From Glaciecola sp047637355 (GTDB taxonomy: Bacteria; Pseudomonadota; Gammaproteobacteria; Enterobacterales; Alteromonadaceae): 22,541 nucleotides of DNA. A program made the position numbers and the translations under genes. Shown here one piece after another: positions 7,938 through 16,779 of this stretch (its first letter is position 1; each line of letters starts with the position of its first letter). The notes below the pieces were generated by a model. The model saw only the letters and a program-made list of their open reading frames with translations. It was not told where the DNA came from and did not search any database. The stretch covers positions 1-22,541 of the forward strand of contig JBLIKA010000052.1 of the NCBI GenBank assembly GCA_047637355.1, read 5' to 3'.

Positions 7938-9482
7938 TTACTCATCGTCGCCTGCAGATTCTTCTAATGGACATCGATTTAATACATATTGCTCGCCATT
8001 TACATCTTCAGAAATTAATTTAACAGGAAAGCCCCATAGTTTATGAAGATGCTTCATGACTTCTGAAGTAGTATCCGCTAAATTAATATTATTAGTAGGT
8101 ATGTGGCGAATAGTGAGAGACCTATTACCCACAATATCAACGTCATAGACTTCAATATTTGGTTCCTTCATACTGCAATTGTATTGAGTTGAAATATTTT
8201 TTCGAATTTCTTGATATCCAGAATCATCATGAATAGCGGTAATATTAAGGTCCTTTAATCCAGCATCATCATTGAGAGTAAAAAATTTAAAGTCGCGGAT
8301 GACTTTAGGTGACAAATATTGTGCAATAAAACTCTCATCCTTAAAATTTTGCATGGCAAAGGTCAATGATTCATTCCATGGTGTTCCGGCGAGTTCGGGA
8401 AACCATTTTTTATCCTCCTCAGTTGGTTGTTCACATATGCGCCTGATATCAATCATCATTTTAAAGCCTAATGCGTAGGGGTTTATGCCATTATAATAGG
8501 GGCTATCAAAATCAGGCTGAGCAACAACATTGGTGTGACTTTGTAGAAATTCAATCATAAAACCATCAGTGACATGACCTCGCTCGTGCAATTCATTTAA
8601 GATAGTGTAATGCCAAAAACAAGCCCAACCTTCATTCATAACTTGTGTTTGACGTTGTGGATAAAAGTATTGCCCAATTTTTCTTACAATTCGTACAATT
8701 TCTCTTTGCCATGGTTTCATCAATGGTGCGTTTTTTTCAATAAAATATAAAATATTTTCTTGAGGTTCACTGGGAAATCGACTTTTACTATCCTCACTTT
8801 GCAATTTTTGTGGAATGGTATTCCAGAGTTCATTAACCTGTGATTGTAAATATTGTTCCCGATCTTTTTGGCGCTGTTTTTCTTCACGCATTGATATAGG
8901 AGAAGGACGTTTATAACGATCAACACCGTAGTTCATTAACGCATGACAAGAGTCCAAAATACTTTCGACCTCATCAACTCCATATTTTTGTTCACAATCA
9001 TTGATATAATTTTTTGCAAAAACTAAATAATCGATTATTGCTTCGGCATCGGTCCACGTTTTGAATAAATAATTTCCTTTAAAGAATGAGTTATGACCAA
9101 AGCAAGCATGAGCAATAACTAATACTTGCATCATCATACTGTTCTCTTCCATTAAATAGGCGATGCAAGGGTTTGAATTTATAACTATTTCATAGGCTAG
9201 GCCCATTTGACCTCGCCGATAAGATTGATCATTACTAATAAAATGTTTTCCAAAAGACCAATGATTATATCCTATCGGCATTCCAGCACTGGAATAGGCA
9301 TCTAACATCTGCTCTGCAGAGATAATTTCCATTTGATTTGGATAAGTGTCCAATCCAAAATCTTTGGCGATATCCTCAATGGCTGCATAATATTGATTAA
9401 TAAGATCGTAGTTCCAGTCGGCACTAGTTGAAATTGGTTCAGAGCCTTTCACTTTTTTAGATTTTAATCGTTTATTGGACAT
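7938..9482 (-). CDS. spoVR: SpoVR family protein (YcgB-like)
   Basis: A 514-residue cytoplasmic protein of the SpoVR/YcgB family, third gene of the yeaG-yeaH-spoVR operon. Family features include the N-terminal WNYDLINQYYAAIEDIAKDF, the GYNHWSFGKHF segment, the PCIAYLMEENS stretch with AHACFGHNSFFKGNYLFKTW, and NEGWACFWHY with its conserved histidines. Length matches the family (about 500-515). The molecular activity of SpoVR is not established. In Bacillus it affects the spore cortex; in proteobacteria it travels with the PrkA kinase and YeaH. Translation could begin at TTG 9488, ATG 9485 or ATG 9482. The last is chosen because GAGG ends 6 bases before it. It starts 35 bp after the yeaH stop. 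Confidence 0.95.
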   Translation of the reverse strand: MSNKRLKSKKVKGSEPISTSADWNYDLINQYYAAIEDIAKDFGLDTYPNQMEIISAEQMLDAYSSAGMPIGYNHWSFGKHFISNDQSYRRGQMGLAYEIVINSNPCIAYLMEENSMMMQVLVIAHACFGHNSFFKGNYLFKTWTDAEAIIDYLVFAKNYINDCEQKYGVDEVESILDSCHALMNYGVDRYKRPSPISMREEKQRQKDREQYLQSQVNELWNTIPQKLQSEDSKSRFPSEPQENILYFIEKNAPLMKPWQREIVRIVRKIGQYFYPQRQTQVMNEGWACFWHYTILNELHERGHVTDGFMIEFLQSHTNVVAQPDFDSPYYNGINPYALGFKMMIDIRRICEQPTEEDKKWFPELAGTPWNESLTFAMQNFKDESFIAQYLSPKVIRDFKFFTLNDDAGLKDLNITAIHDDSGYQEIRKNISTQYNCSMKEPNIEVYDVDIVGNRSLTIRHIPTNNINLADTTSEVMKHLHKLWGFPVKLISEDVNGEQYVLNRCPLEESAGDDE

Positions 9483-9517
9483 CATCAACCTCGACTTTTA
9501 AGACTATTGTTGAATTT

Positions 9518-10771
9518 CTAATTAATGCCTTGTTTTTGAAAAAATTCTCTGAATATCGGATATATATCGCTCTGTTGGACAATTTTTTTCATAGCAATGT
9601 TATCAAAATCCTCTAGCAAACTTTGATATTCATACCAAAGTGTTTGTGGTTCTCGTTCAGTTATTTCGACATAGGCAAAGTATCGTATACGCGGTAAAAT
9701 TGAGGTACTCAACAATCGGCGGCACTTAACAGAGTCATTATCCCAGTTATCACCATCTGAGGCTTGAGCGGCATAAACATTCCAGTCTTCAGGATTATAA
9801 CGATCATCTACGATTTCTTGCATGAGCATTAAAGCACTAGAAACGATGGTTCCACCGGTTTCTTGAGAATAAAAAAACTCATGTTCATCAACTTCTTTAG
9901 CCTGGGTATGATGACGAATGTAAACAACTTCAACATCCTTATATGAACGTTTTAAGAACATGTATAACAAAATGTAAAATCGTTTAGCAATTTCTTTGGT
10001 TTTCTGATCCATTGAACCTGACACATCCATTAAACAAAACATAACAGCATTGGTCGTTGGTAGAGGTAATTTGGTGAAATTTTTGTAACGTAGATCAAAT
10101 GAATCGATATAGGGTATTCTTTTAATCCTGCGTTTTAGAGCTCTGATTTCATCGTCAGCCTGACTAGTCTGCGAGGGCTCATCGCTGGAGAATTGTTGCG
10201 ATGCTTGTTCTAGTATTTTTAATCGCTTTTTTAAGGGACTTATGATTGCTATTCTTCTTGCCAGAGACACTTTAAGGGAACGCACGATATCAATGTTAGA
10301 AGGTGTTCCGTCAGTGTTAAAGCCGGAGCGAATGTTTTTATAATTAACCAATTTCTTAAGCTTATTTTTCTGAAGATTTGGCAACTCCAAATCTTCAAAC
10401 AATATATTCATATACTCATCACTAGATAATTCAAACATGAATTCATCATTGCCTTCACCGCTATCACTAGCCCGTTTGCCGCCTTGCCCATCCTCAGGCT
10501 GTGGACGAGGTATTTGATCGCCGACTGAAAACTCTTTGTTGCCTGGGAAAACTCGATTTCTTTTACCACCTTGACCATGACGGAATGAAGGCTCACTTAT
10601 ATCCTTTGATGGAATGGAAACACTTTCACTTTCATCAACATCAGTAATACCACGATTAATGATTCGATCAGCGATCGATTTTTTTATTTGTGAACGATAA
10701 CGCCTAATAAAGCGCTGTCGGTTAACAGTACTTTTATTTTTTTGATTGAGCCTTCGATCTATTATTTGCAC
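9518..10771 (-). CDS. yeaH: YeaH/DUF444 family protein with VWA-like domain
   Basis: A 417-residue cytoplasmic protein, second in the operon. The N-terminus IIDRRLNQKNKSTVNRQRF is typical of YeaH, and a basic, glycine-rich middle holds two HGQGGKR/DGQGGKR boxes (about 65-71 and 94-100). The C-terminal half is von Willebrand A-like, with a metal-ion-dependent adhesion motif DVSGS at residues 249-253 (FCLMDVSGSMDQ) and a later ETGGT segment. YeaH homologues are thought to act with the PrkA/YeaG kinase under starvation; the mechanism is unknown. The start is GTG at 10769-10771, with GAGAGG 6 bases upstream; the gene begins 15 bp after yeaG ends, so the two are surely cotranscribed. Confidence 0.95.
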   Translation of the reverse strand: MQIIDRRLNQKNKSTVNRQRFIRRYRSQIKKSIADRIINRGITDVDESESVSIPSKDISEPSFRHGQGGKRNRVFPGNKEFSVGDQIPRPQPEDGQGGKRASDSGEGNDEFMFELSSDEYMNILFEDLELPNLQKNKLKKLVNYKNIRSGFNTDGTPSNIDIVRSLKVSLARRIAIISPLKKRLKILEQASQQFSSDEPSQTSQADDEIRALKRRIKRIPYIDSFDLRYKNFTKLPLPTTNAVMFCLMDVSGSMDQKTKEIAKRFYILLYMFLKRSYKDVEVVYIRHHTQAKEVDEHEFFYSQETGGTIVSSALMLMQEIVDDRYNPEDWNVYAAQASDGDNWDNDSVKCRRLLSTSILPRIRYFAYVEITEREPQTLWYEYQSLLEDFDNIAMKKIVQQSDIYPIFREFFQKQGIN

Positions 10772-10786
10772 AGAAAACCTCTCGAG

Positions 10787-12709
10787 TTAGGATGACTTTC
10801 TTACCCTGAGATACCATTCACAAAGCAGACGAACTTGCTTTCTCGTATAGCCTTTGGACACCATTCGACTGACAAAATCCTCATGTTTCTGATTATCATC
10901 TACTGAGGACTTGGCATTAAAAGAAATCACTGGTAACAGATCTTCGGTATTTGAGAACATCTTTTTTTCAATCACGGTTCGCAATTTTTCGTAACTGTTC
11001 CATTTGGGATTGACACCATCATTGATGGCACGAGCTCTTAGAACAAAATTCACAACTTCATTTCTAAAGTCTTTAGGATTTGATATTCCGGCTGGTTTTT
11101 CTATCTTTTCTAATTCGTCATTAAGTAGTTGCCGATCAAAATTTTCACCGGTCTCTGGATCTCGATATTCCTGGTCTTGTATCCAAAAATCAGCATAAAT
11201 AACGTAACGATCAAATATATTCTGACCATACTCTGAATAGGATTCCAAATATGATGTTTGGATCTCCTTACCAATAAAGTTTATATAGTTGGGAACTAAA
11301 AATGCTTTGATATTTTCAAGGTATTGTTCATGAATAGCCTGAGGGAACTGTTCCTGTTCAATTTGTTTTTCAAGTATATAAAGTAGATGTACCGGATTTG
11401 CCGCAATTTCAGTTGAATCATAATTAAAGACTCGTGATAATATTTTAAATGCGAACCGCGTCGATAAACCCGTCATTCCTTCATCAACACCGGCATAGTC
11501 CCTATATTCTTGATAGGACTTGGCTTTTGGGTCCGTGGCTTTGAGCGATTCACCATCGTAGACCTTCATTTTGGAGTAAACACTCGAATTTTCAGGTTTA
11601 ATCAATCGTGACAATACTGAAAACTGAGCCAACATTTCCAGGGTATTAGGTGCGCAAGGAGCTTCATATAAAGAAGAATTATTAATTAGCTTTTTATAAA
11701 TATTAATTTCTTCTTTAACACGCAAACAATAAGGCACTTTGACAATGTAAACCCTATCAAGAAAAGCCTCATTATTTTTGTTATTTCTGAAGCTGGTCCA
11801 TTCAGACTCATTTGAATGAGCAAGTACAATGCCACGAAAAGGTAATGCTGACATACCTTCAGTGCCATTATAGTTGCCTTCCTGAGTTGCTGTTAATAAT
11901 GGATGAAGGACTTTAATAGGTGCTTTAAACATCTCAACAAATTCCATCATTCCCTGATTAGAACGACATAATGAGCCGTCATAGCTATAAGCATCCGGGT
12001 CGCTTTGTGCAAATTCTTCTAACTTTCGAATATCAACCTTTCCAACTAGGGCTGATATGTCCTGATTGTTTTCATCTCCAGGTTCTGTTTTTGCAATAGC
12101 GATTCTATTTAAGATTGAGGGGGTCAATTTAACAACTCTAAACATTGATATATCCCCACCATAATCATTCAAGCGCTTCACAGCCCAAGGTGACATAATG
12201 TTATTTAGACAACGCAGCGGAATACCATATTCTTGATTGAGTATTTTACCATCTTCCTCATGATTAAAAAGTCCAAGTGGGCTTTCAAATACCGGAGAAT
12301 CTTTTATGGCATAAATGGGGTGTATTTCCATCAACGATTTTAATTTTTCTGCAATAGAGGATTTACCACCACCAACAGGACCCAGTAAATATAATATTTG
12401 CTTGGTTTCTTCGAGACCTTGCGCGGCGTGCTTAAAATAGGCAACAATTTGCTGGATTGAATCTTCCATACCATAGAATCCCTTAAAAGCAGGGTACTGA
12501 TGCATGATTTTATTGAAAAATATACGACTTAACAACGGATCTTTAGCGGTATCAATAAGTTCAGGTTCACCTATCGCCATTAACATTCGCTCAGCCGCAT
12601 TGGCATAGACTTCAGGATTCGATTTGCATAATTTTAGATAATCAGACAACGAATATTCTTCTTGCTGATGACTTTCATAGCGTTTTTGGTATTGATCAAA
12701 GATGCTCAT
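10787..12709 (-). CDS. yeaG: PrkA/YeaG family serine protein kinase
   Basis: A 640-residue cytoplasmic AAA+/kinase protein, first gene of the operon. An N-terminal PrkA AAA domain carries an intact Walker A, GPVGGGKS (residues 110-117), after the family-typical FKGFYGMEDSIQQIVAYFKH. The downstream part contains LAHSNESEWTSFRNNKNNEA and FLDRVYIVKVPYCLRV, then GMTGLSTRFAFKILSRVFN and the C-terminal PrkA kinase region. Length matches E. coli YeaG (644). Family members phosphorylate proteins on serine and are induced in nitrogen starvation and stationary phase in enterobacteria. Start ATG at 12709 with GGAG 7 bases upstream. A long inverted repeat lies upstream at 12802-12851. By eye I see no sigma-54 promoter, unlike the known E. 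coli arrangement. Confidence 0.96.
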   Translation of the reverse strand: MSIFDQYQKRYESHQQEEYSLSDYLKLCKSNPEVYANAAERMLMAIGEPELIDTAKDPLLSRIFFNKIMHQYPAFKGFYGMEDSIQQIVAYFKHAAQGLEETKQILYLLGPVGGGKSSIAEKLKSLMEIHPIYAIKDSPVFESPLGLFNHEEDGKILNQEYGIPLRCLNNIMSPWAVKRLNDYGGDISMFRVVKLTPSILNRIAIAKTEPGDENNQDISALVGKVDIRKLEEFAQSDPDAYSYDGSLCRSNQGMMEFVEMFKAPIKVLHPLLTATQEGNYNGTEGMSALPFRGIVLAHSNESEWTSFRNNKNNEAFLDRVYIVKVPYCLRVKEEINIYKKLINNSSLYEAPCAPNTLEMLAQFSVLSRLIKPENSSVYSKMKVYDGESLKATDPKAKSYQEYRDYAGVDEGMTGLSTRFAFKILSRVFNYDSTEIAANPVHLLYILEKQIEQEQFPQAIHEQYLENIKAFLVPNYINFIGKEIQTSYLESYSEYGQNIFDRYVIYADFWIQDQEYRDPETGENFDRQLLNDELEKIEKPAGISNPKDFRNEVVNFVLRARAINDGVNPKWNSYEKLRTVIEKKMFSNTEDLLPVISFNAKSSVDDNQKHEDFVSRMVSKGYTRKQVRLLCEWYLRVRKSS

Positions 12710-12801
12710 AGCCCGTCTCCAATAGGTATTTTAAGCGAATATTTCCTTATACCCCTTACAGGGATTTGTTGCTGTTATCAGCCCATATTTACTTATGATC
12801 T

Positions 12802-12851
12802 AATAGTATTTTTATGAAGGTGCATTAATGAAAATTAATGCTACTACTATT
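12802..12851. promoter_or_regulatory. Nested inverted repeat upstream of yeaG
   Basis: A perfect 8-bp stem GCATTAAT / ATTAATGC (12822-12829 and 12834-12841) with loop GAAA is flanked by a second pair, AATAGTA (12802-12808) and TACTATT (12845-12851). It lies about 110-140 bp upstream of the yeaG start. It could be an operator or a leader structure for the stress operon. It lacks a T-tract, so it is not an obvious terminator. Confidence 0.4.
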
Positions 12852-12962
12852 GAGTTTAGACTAAGATTAAAAATATGCTGTATGAATCAAAAAAACAAAA
12901 AAAAAACCATAAAAATCGGTTAAAGATATTACTGTTAATGTTAGAAAGAAAATACTGTAGAG

Positions 12963-12988
12963 AAAAAAGCGTCTTTCGACGCTTTTTT
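12963..12988 (-). terminator. Rho-independent terminator after the trypsin-like gene
   Basis: On the minus strand the sequence is AAAAAAGCGTC, loop GAAA, GACGCTTTTTT: a 5-bp GC-rich stem extended by A/T pairs, a stable GNRA-type loop and a run of six T. It lies 55 bp past the protease stop codon and 250 bp before yeaG, so it isolates the stress operon from the upstream gene. The flanking A and T runs make it potentially bidirectional. Confidence 0.85.
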
Positions 12989-13042
12989 GTGGTCTCATGT
13001 AACTTTTACAGAAACTCAAATATCAACTAATTGCCAATTTAG

Positions 13043-14146
13043 CTAAATATTTAATTCAGCCAAAATGGCTGGATTACTGCTTTGAAATTGACTCTTTAAA
13101 TCCGCAACGATTTTATCAATTCTAATTCCTTCATTAGCGGACTCCGATGGATCTCTGGCATGATGCAGCGCCATCAAATCCCAAGTATTATTAAATACGG
13201 GAGATCCTGATGAGCCATAGTCGGTGTCACTATAGTAATGGATTACGTTAGTGTGAGTATCTTTCAATTCATTTTGTTGAACTACCACTTCTTTTTTTCT
13301 TCCCTGTGGATGTTGAATGACATTCAATCGTAAACCTGCAGGATAAGAAATCGTTGGTCTTAGTGATAAATGACCATATTTCCCCCCTGGGGTATAACCA
13401 AAAAATTGCAGGAATCTACTGGCGTCAAAAGCAGCTAGTGGTTTCTCTTCATTAATAACATCCCTTAACTCTTTTAAAACCTTTATTTGCTCATCCTTAC
13501 AAACGCCATCGCTCACGTTTTGGTTAACGGCGCTGATAGCCTCCCATGGCATTGGGGTTGGCGAACGCGCAAGACCTATGTCCCGGCTAAGGCGGAGACG
13601 ATAGGGTTTTCTTGCCAATCGAACGACGGTATAATCCAGCGATGCATTTGTATGAAAGAAAGATGACTCGTTAGTTTCAAAAAATTCAGGACTAATTGCC
13701 GGTTCAGAATCATAATTATTCTGATACATAAACTGCATGTTAACTTTGTCACAAAAATCTGAGTTAGGAATAACATGGTTGTTAGTCATAAATAGTGTAT
13801 CGGATATTAAGAAACCAGACCCCCAACCACTACCCGAGCTTAAGCCACTATATCCCTCTTTCAACGTTACCATGGCAACAGCCTTTTGAATTTCAGCTCC
13901 TTCGGTTAAAAAATGAGCAGAAATTAAATTATTTTGCCCCCAAACCGCTTCTTGATTGCTTTCAAAATGCTCTTTGTCAATAAAGCCATCATCACCATGA
14001 TTACATCGAGTGCCTTGATTGGAAAAATCGTTGGCAGATGGCATCATTGTAGCTTTAAGTTCATTCAACACAGACTGAATTTGGCCAATATCGAATTCGC
14101 GGAGCATACCTTTCAATTGATTTTTATCATTACTTTCTACAGCCAT
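13043..14146 (-). CDS. Trypsin-like (S1 family) serine protease, no signal peptide
   Basis: A 367-residue protein with a chymotrypsin-fold catalytic triad: H124 in TNNHVI, D171 in LDYTVVRL, and S313 in YGSSGSPVF. The segment WGSGFLISDTLFMTNNHVIP is typical of S1 trypsin-like peptidases. The first 40 or so residues (NQLKGMLREFDIGQIQSVLN) look like a short alpha-helical region, followed by a linker, and there is no signal peptide or membrane helix, so the enzyme is probably cytoplasmic. A loop of about 60 residues (200-265) before the catalytic serine is larger than in classic trypsins. ATG 14146 is chosen because AAGGAGAAC lies 7 bases upstream; the longer frame to 14218 has no such site. A terminator follows it. 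Substrates are unknown; cytoplasmic trypsins with N-terminal helical adaptors occur in bacterial regulated-proteolysis and conflict systems. Confidence 0.85.
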   Translation of the reverse strand: MAVESNDKNQLKGMLREFDIGQIQSVLNELKATMMPSANDFSNQGTRCNHGDDGFIDKEHFESNQEAVWGQNNLISAHFLTEGAEIQKAVAMVTLKEGYSGLSSGSGWGSGFLISDTLFMTNNHVIPNSDFCDKVNMQFMYQNNYDSEPAISPEFFETNESSFFHTNASLDYTVVRLARKPYRLRLSRDIGLARSPTPMPWEAISAVNQNVSDGVCKDEQIKVLKELRDVINEEKPLAAFDASRFLQFFGYTPGGKYGHLSLRPTISYPAGLRLNVIQHPQGRKKEVVVQQNELKDTHTNVIHYYSDTDYGSSGSPVFNNTWDLMALHHARDPSESANEGIRIDKIVADLKSQFQSSNPAILAELNI

Positions 14147-14390
14147 AATAGTTCTCCTTGTTAAAGTAAAGTCAATAACAAACATACACCTATTGCTTAA
14201 AGATAATTGCACCAGCAAACCTTTATATAGAATAATTTACTTGCAGTGCATTAGCATCAATGGAACTTATAAGAGGAAAAATATTATGTCTTAGATAAGA
14301 AAGGCAACGGCAAAATTAAATCTTCTATTTAAGTGCCAGCGTTAAATATAGTACGCTATTTATTTTTCTGCAAGCACGGGACTATAATAT

Positions 14391-14600
14391 CTAATAGGGT
14401 TTACAGAGTAAGGCTTTTGGTCCGATTGAAGTAACATCGCAATAAAATTGGTAAGCGATACCTTTGCGTCTGCTACTTGGAGCAATAGACACATGGCCAA
14501 GACAAGTTTGATAGGATCTAGTCGGGGCATACATAGAACAACCGAATATGACACCAAGCGCAGGTGAATGGCGCAGCCAAACTGCATAGCCAATGCACAC
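14391..14600 (-). pseudogene. Possible acetyltransferase (GNAT) remnant
   Basis: A 69-codon GTG-start frame contains HVSIAPSSRRKGIAYQFY, which resembles GNAT motif A (R-x-x-G-x-A binding acetyl-CoA). The rest of a GNAT fold (about 140-170 aa) is missing, and a second overlapping frame (14360-14602) competes for the same DNA. It starts 10 bp past the ChaC stop codon. The resemblance rests on one motif, so this may be chance. The stretch from 14147 to 14390 holds the upstream region of the trypsin gene and no other gene. Confidence 0.25.
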
Positions 14601-14610
14601 AATCTAGTTT

Positions 14611-15207
14611 TCAGACACTACGATTCAGTTGTTTCAAAATCCGGTCAATGGAAACCACATGCTCGTCATTACCCCCTAGAGCTTGCAACGCCTCAGCTAA
14701 TTGAAATACATAATCTCGGTTTTGTCCGCTTGGACCTGAACTGCGATGAATTTGTTGAGCAATTTCGTGCTCTGATGCATATCCTAAAAAAGCAGCATTA
14801 TCTTCATGAGCAATATAGACTAAGCCCTTTTTATATTCAGCATTATTGATGTTGTCATGTTTAAGATCCTTGAAATAAATATTTACCTCGTAACGTAGAT
14901 AGCCATTTTTTTCCCGATAATCGAGATGTTCAAAAACATCTTGATTGACCTTATAAGCCATTCCAGAACATTCATCCAGCGCGGATTGAATAAGAGTAAC
15001 TACTCGGCCTGGTTGTTGCGGTGTGCCCCGATGGTCGTCGCTACCTTGCCAGAATCGACGTTGCCAACCTATGATGCTAGCCGGGGCTTTTTTAATAAAT
15101 GGAAAGTCCACTTTATAAATTAGCGAGCCATAGCCAAAAAGCCAGATTTCATCGAAATCGTGGAAAGATTGCCGGTGTTTATTCTGGTTTATAGTATTAA
15201 CAGACAT
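14611..15207 (-). CDS. Gamma-glutamylcyclotransferase, ChaC family
   Basis: A 198-residue cytosolic enzyme expected to split glutathione into 5-oxoproline and Cys-Gly. It shows the ChaC substrate-binding loop FGYGSLIY (24-31), the GWQRRFWQGSDDHRGTPQQP block (47-66) with PGRVVTL, and the catalytic glutamate E99 in LDYREKNGY. The C-terminal SSGPSGQNRDYVFQLAEAL is also typical of bacterial ChaC proteins. Length matches the family (180-230). It lies 27 bp downstream of the deaminase gene on the same strand, so the two may be cotranscribed. The ribosome binding site is weak (GGGTAT). Its likely role is glutathione turnover or cysteine recovery. Confidence 0.92.
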   Translation of the reverse strand: MSVNTINQNKHRQSFHDFDEIWLFGYGSLIYKVDFPFIKKAPASIIGWQRRFWQGSDDHRGTPQQPGRVVTLIQSALDECSGMAYKVNQDVFEHLDYREKNGYLRYEVNIYFKDLKHDNINNAEYKKGLVYIAHEDNAAFLGYASEHEIAQQIHRSSGPSGQNRDYVFQLAEALQALGGNDEHVVSIDRILKQLNRSV

Positions 15208-15234
15208 GACAATTTTTATACCCGTTTACTGTTT

Positions 15235-15819
15235 CTATTCACACGTATTCTTCAACACGGCACTTACTCCTCTCCAGTCTTCTAAATCTTGGTCCGGTTT
15301 TTCATTGCGAAAGCGTGCATAAAGTTCTATGCCTTTTTGGTCTTCTTTAATATCAACGGTTATGCCTTTTTCACGTAAAAACGCTTCGGTACCCTCTGCG
15401 TTAGTTACGTCGCCCACGACTACGCGACTAAAACCTCTCATGTGCAGAAGAGAAGCACATACCGCGCATGGGCTGAGACTGCTATAAATAGTCGTGTTAC
15501 TAAAGTCGATTCGACCAGCATCACGAATAGCGGAAGTTTCACCATGATTATAAGGATGATCTTCTTGAACAAGGGTGTTATGCCCCTTACCAACAATTGT
15601 TTTTAGCGAATTATTCACTATTACCGCTCCAATCGGGCAGCCACCTTCGTCATAACTTTTTTGCGCGAGTAACACAGCAATGCGCATATAGTCGGCATCG
15701 CTAAGACCGTTCGTAAAGTCATCATCCATTAACACCGATAGACTTTTGGTTGGCATGTGAGCAATCGTTCTTAATGCCGCTTCAGTTATTTCTATTTGTT
15801 TGTTTAAAAGCGTTTTCAT
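15235..15819 (-). CDS. Nucleobase deaminase resembling fungal cytosine deaminase
   Basis: A 194-residue zinc-dependent deaminase of the cytidine deaminase-like superfamily. The zinc site is complete: H92-G93-E94 (NHGETSAIRDAGRID) and P117-C118-A-V-C121 (SLSPCAVC). Several segments follow yeast Fcy1 rather than TadA or CDA: EGGCPIGAVIVNN, VGKGHN, the NTTIYSSLSPC strand, RVVVGDVTNAEGTEAFLREKG, and a C-terminal NEKPDQDLEDWRG like the Fcy1 lid. The most likely reaction is deamination of cytosine to uracil or of a related free base. About 35 extra N-terminal residues compared with Fcy1 make the start at 15819 uncertain; the ribosome binding site there is weak and later in-frame ATG codons exist. 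It precedes the ChaC gene by 27 bp. Confidence 0.85.
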   Translation of the reverse strand: MKTLLNKQIEITEAALRTIAHMPTKSLSVLMDDDFTNGLSDADYMRIAVLLAQKSYDEGGCPIGAVIVNNSLKTIVGKGHNTLVQEDHPYNHGETSAIRDAGRIDFSNTTIYSSLSPCAVCASLLHMRGFSRVVVGDVTNAEGTEAFLREKGITVDIKEDQKGIELYARFRNEKPDQDLEDWRGVSAVLKNTCE

Positions 15820-16109
15820 ATTAATTAATGATAACCATCATGACAAATTGAAGTTATTGTGCGCAGATTAATGCGCATAGTAAAGGCCTGTTTACTGTTA
15901 CCACTTTGAGATGCACAGTATGTAGAATAAAATATTGTGGTGATCTAGAACGAAACGTAAAAAGAGTAAAAGATCCTAACATTGCCGACGATCGCTCCTT
16001 TGCTGCTGGTCGCAAGGCAATAACACGTAAAACAGCAATTATAAGCAGACGCTCAACTTCAATAACAATAATATTCATCAAGCATCCAGTTACTTAATGG
16101 TTTTCAATA
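15820..16109. other. Intergenic stretch between the deaminase and the DUF4382 remnant
   Basis: Short frames on both strands overlap each other and look like no known protein. A GC-rich inverted repeat (TGCGCA...TGCGCA) sits at about 15858-15877, upstream of the deaminase start, and could be a regulatory site. Nothing else is seen. Confidence 0.3.
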
Positions 16110-16723
16110 TTATTGGCTAAAGTCCACTTGTGTTATTTGTCCGCTTTCAGCAACCACTGCTTCGATAATGGCAATAAAACTCAGTTCATCATCACACTCT
16201 GGGTCGCTATCCTCATCGCACGTTAATGCCAGGGTATAAACATTAGCAGCCACAAAACCTATCTCAAAGTTGTAGTTTCCTGCTCCATCATAAAGCACAT
16301 CGGTACTTGCTAGTGCTTCCTGACCTTCACTTCCGCGGTTATCAGCAAGCGTAGTAACATCCAGAGATATACCTTCGTAAACATATACAGAAGCGACACT
16401 CTCGCTTAAATTCGCAGGTGCGATTGTGCAAAGGTTATTTGACAGAAGCGCTTCAGAGACCGTGCCTTTAATATGCCCTGATACGCTGTTATCAACTAAT
16501 CTAACGCCTCTAGGTTTAAGTATATAACCTTCTTGACCTGCAGGATTAGTCATTCCCTTTCTCAAATCAAAATTCAAAATAGCATAGGATTGCTCGCTAA
16601 CGGTCAGTCTTCACTGACAGACAAGCTAAACGTAGCTTGCTCAATAACCACCGTATCATCGCTAGAACCGCAACCTTGAATAAACAGACCCGCAGCAACA
16701 ACTAAATAAGGCTTAAATTTCAT
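16110..16723 (-). pseudogene. DUF4382-family lipoprotein, internally deleted and frameshifted
   Basis: The gene starts at ATG 16723, with GGAG 7 bases upstream, and encodes a lipoprotein leader with lipobox FIQGC then SSDDTVVIEQATFSLSVSED, stopping at TGA 16604-16606. In another frame the C-terminal half of the same family follows directly: LTVSEQSYAILNFDLRKGM, then GYILKPRGVRLVDNSVSGHI, TVSEALL and a beta-rich end, open from about 16620 to the stop at 16110. DUF4382 proteins of this type are about 300 aa; here the central part between SLSVS and FDLRKG (roughly 100 or more residues) is missing and the frame changes. The ORF from ATG 16577 has no leader. A deletion within a once intact outer-membrane lipoprotein gene is the simplest reading. 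Confidence 0.7.
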
Positions 16724-16779
16724 ACTTTACTCCAATTCGCGCCAAAGCGGCTTGACGCCATCCTTCGATTTACTCGCCT

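Noticed and set aside
12710..13042. Sigma-54 promoter for yeaG
   Set aside because: Looked for a GC/GG pair with correct spacing on the minus strand by eye and found none.
13795..14164. Two plus-strand frames of 62 and 76 codons
   Set aside because: They are antisense to the trypsin-like gene, whose frame is supported by its catalytic motifs and ribosome binding site.
14568..14849. 93-codon plus-strand frame
   Set aside because: Antisense to the ChaC gene, no motif.
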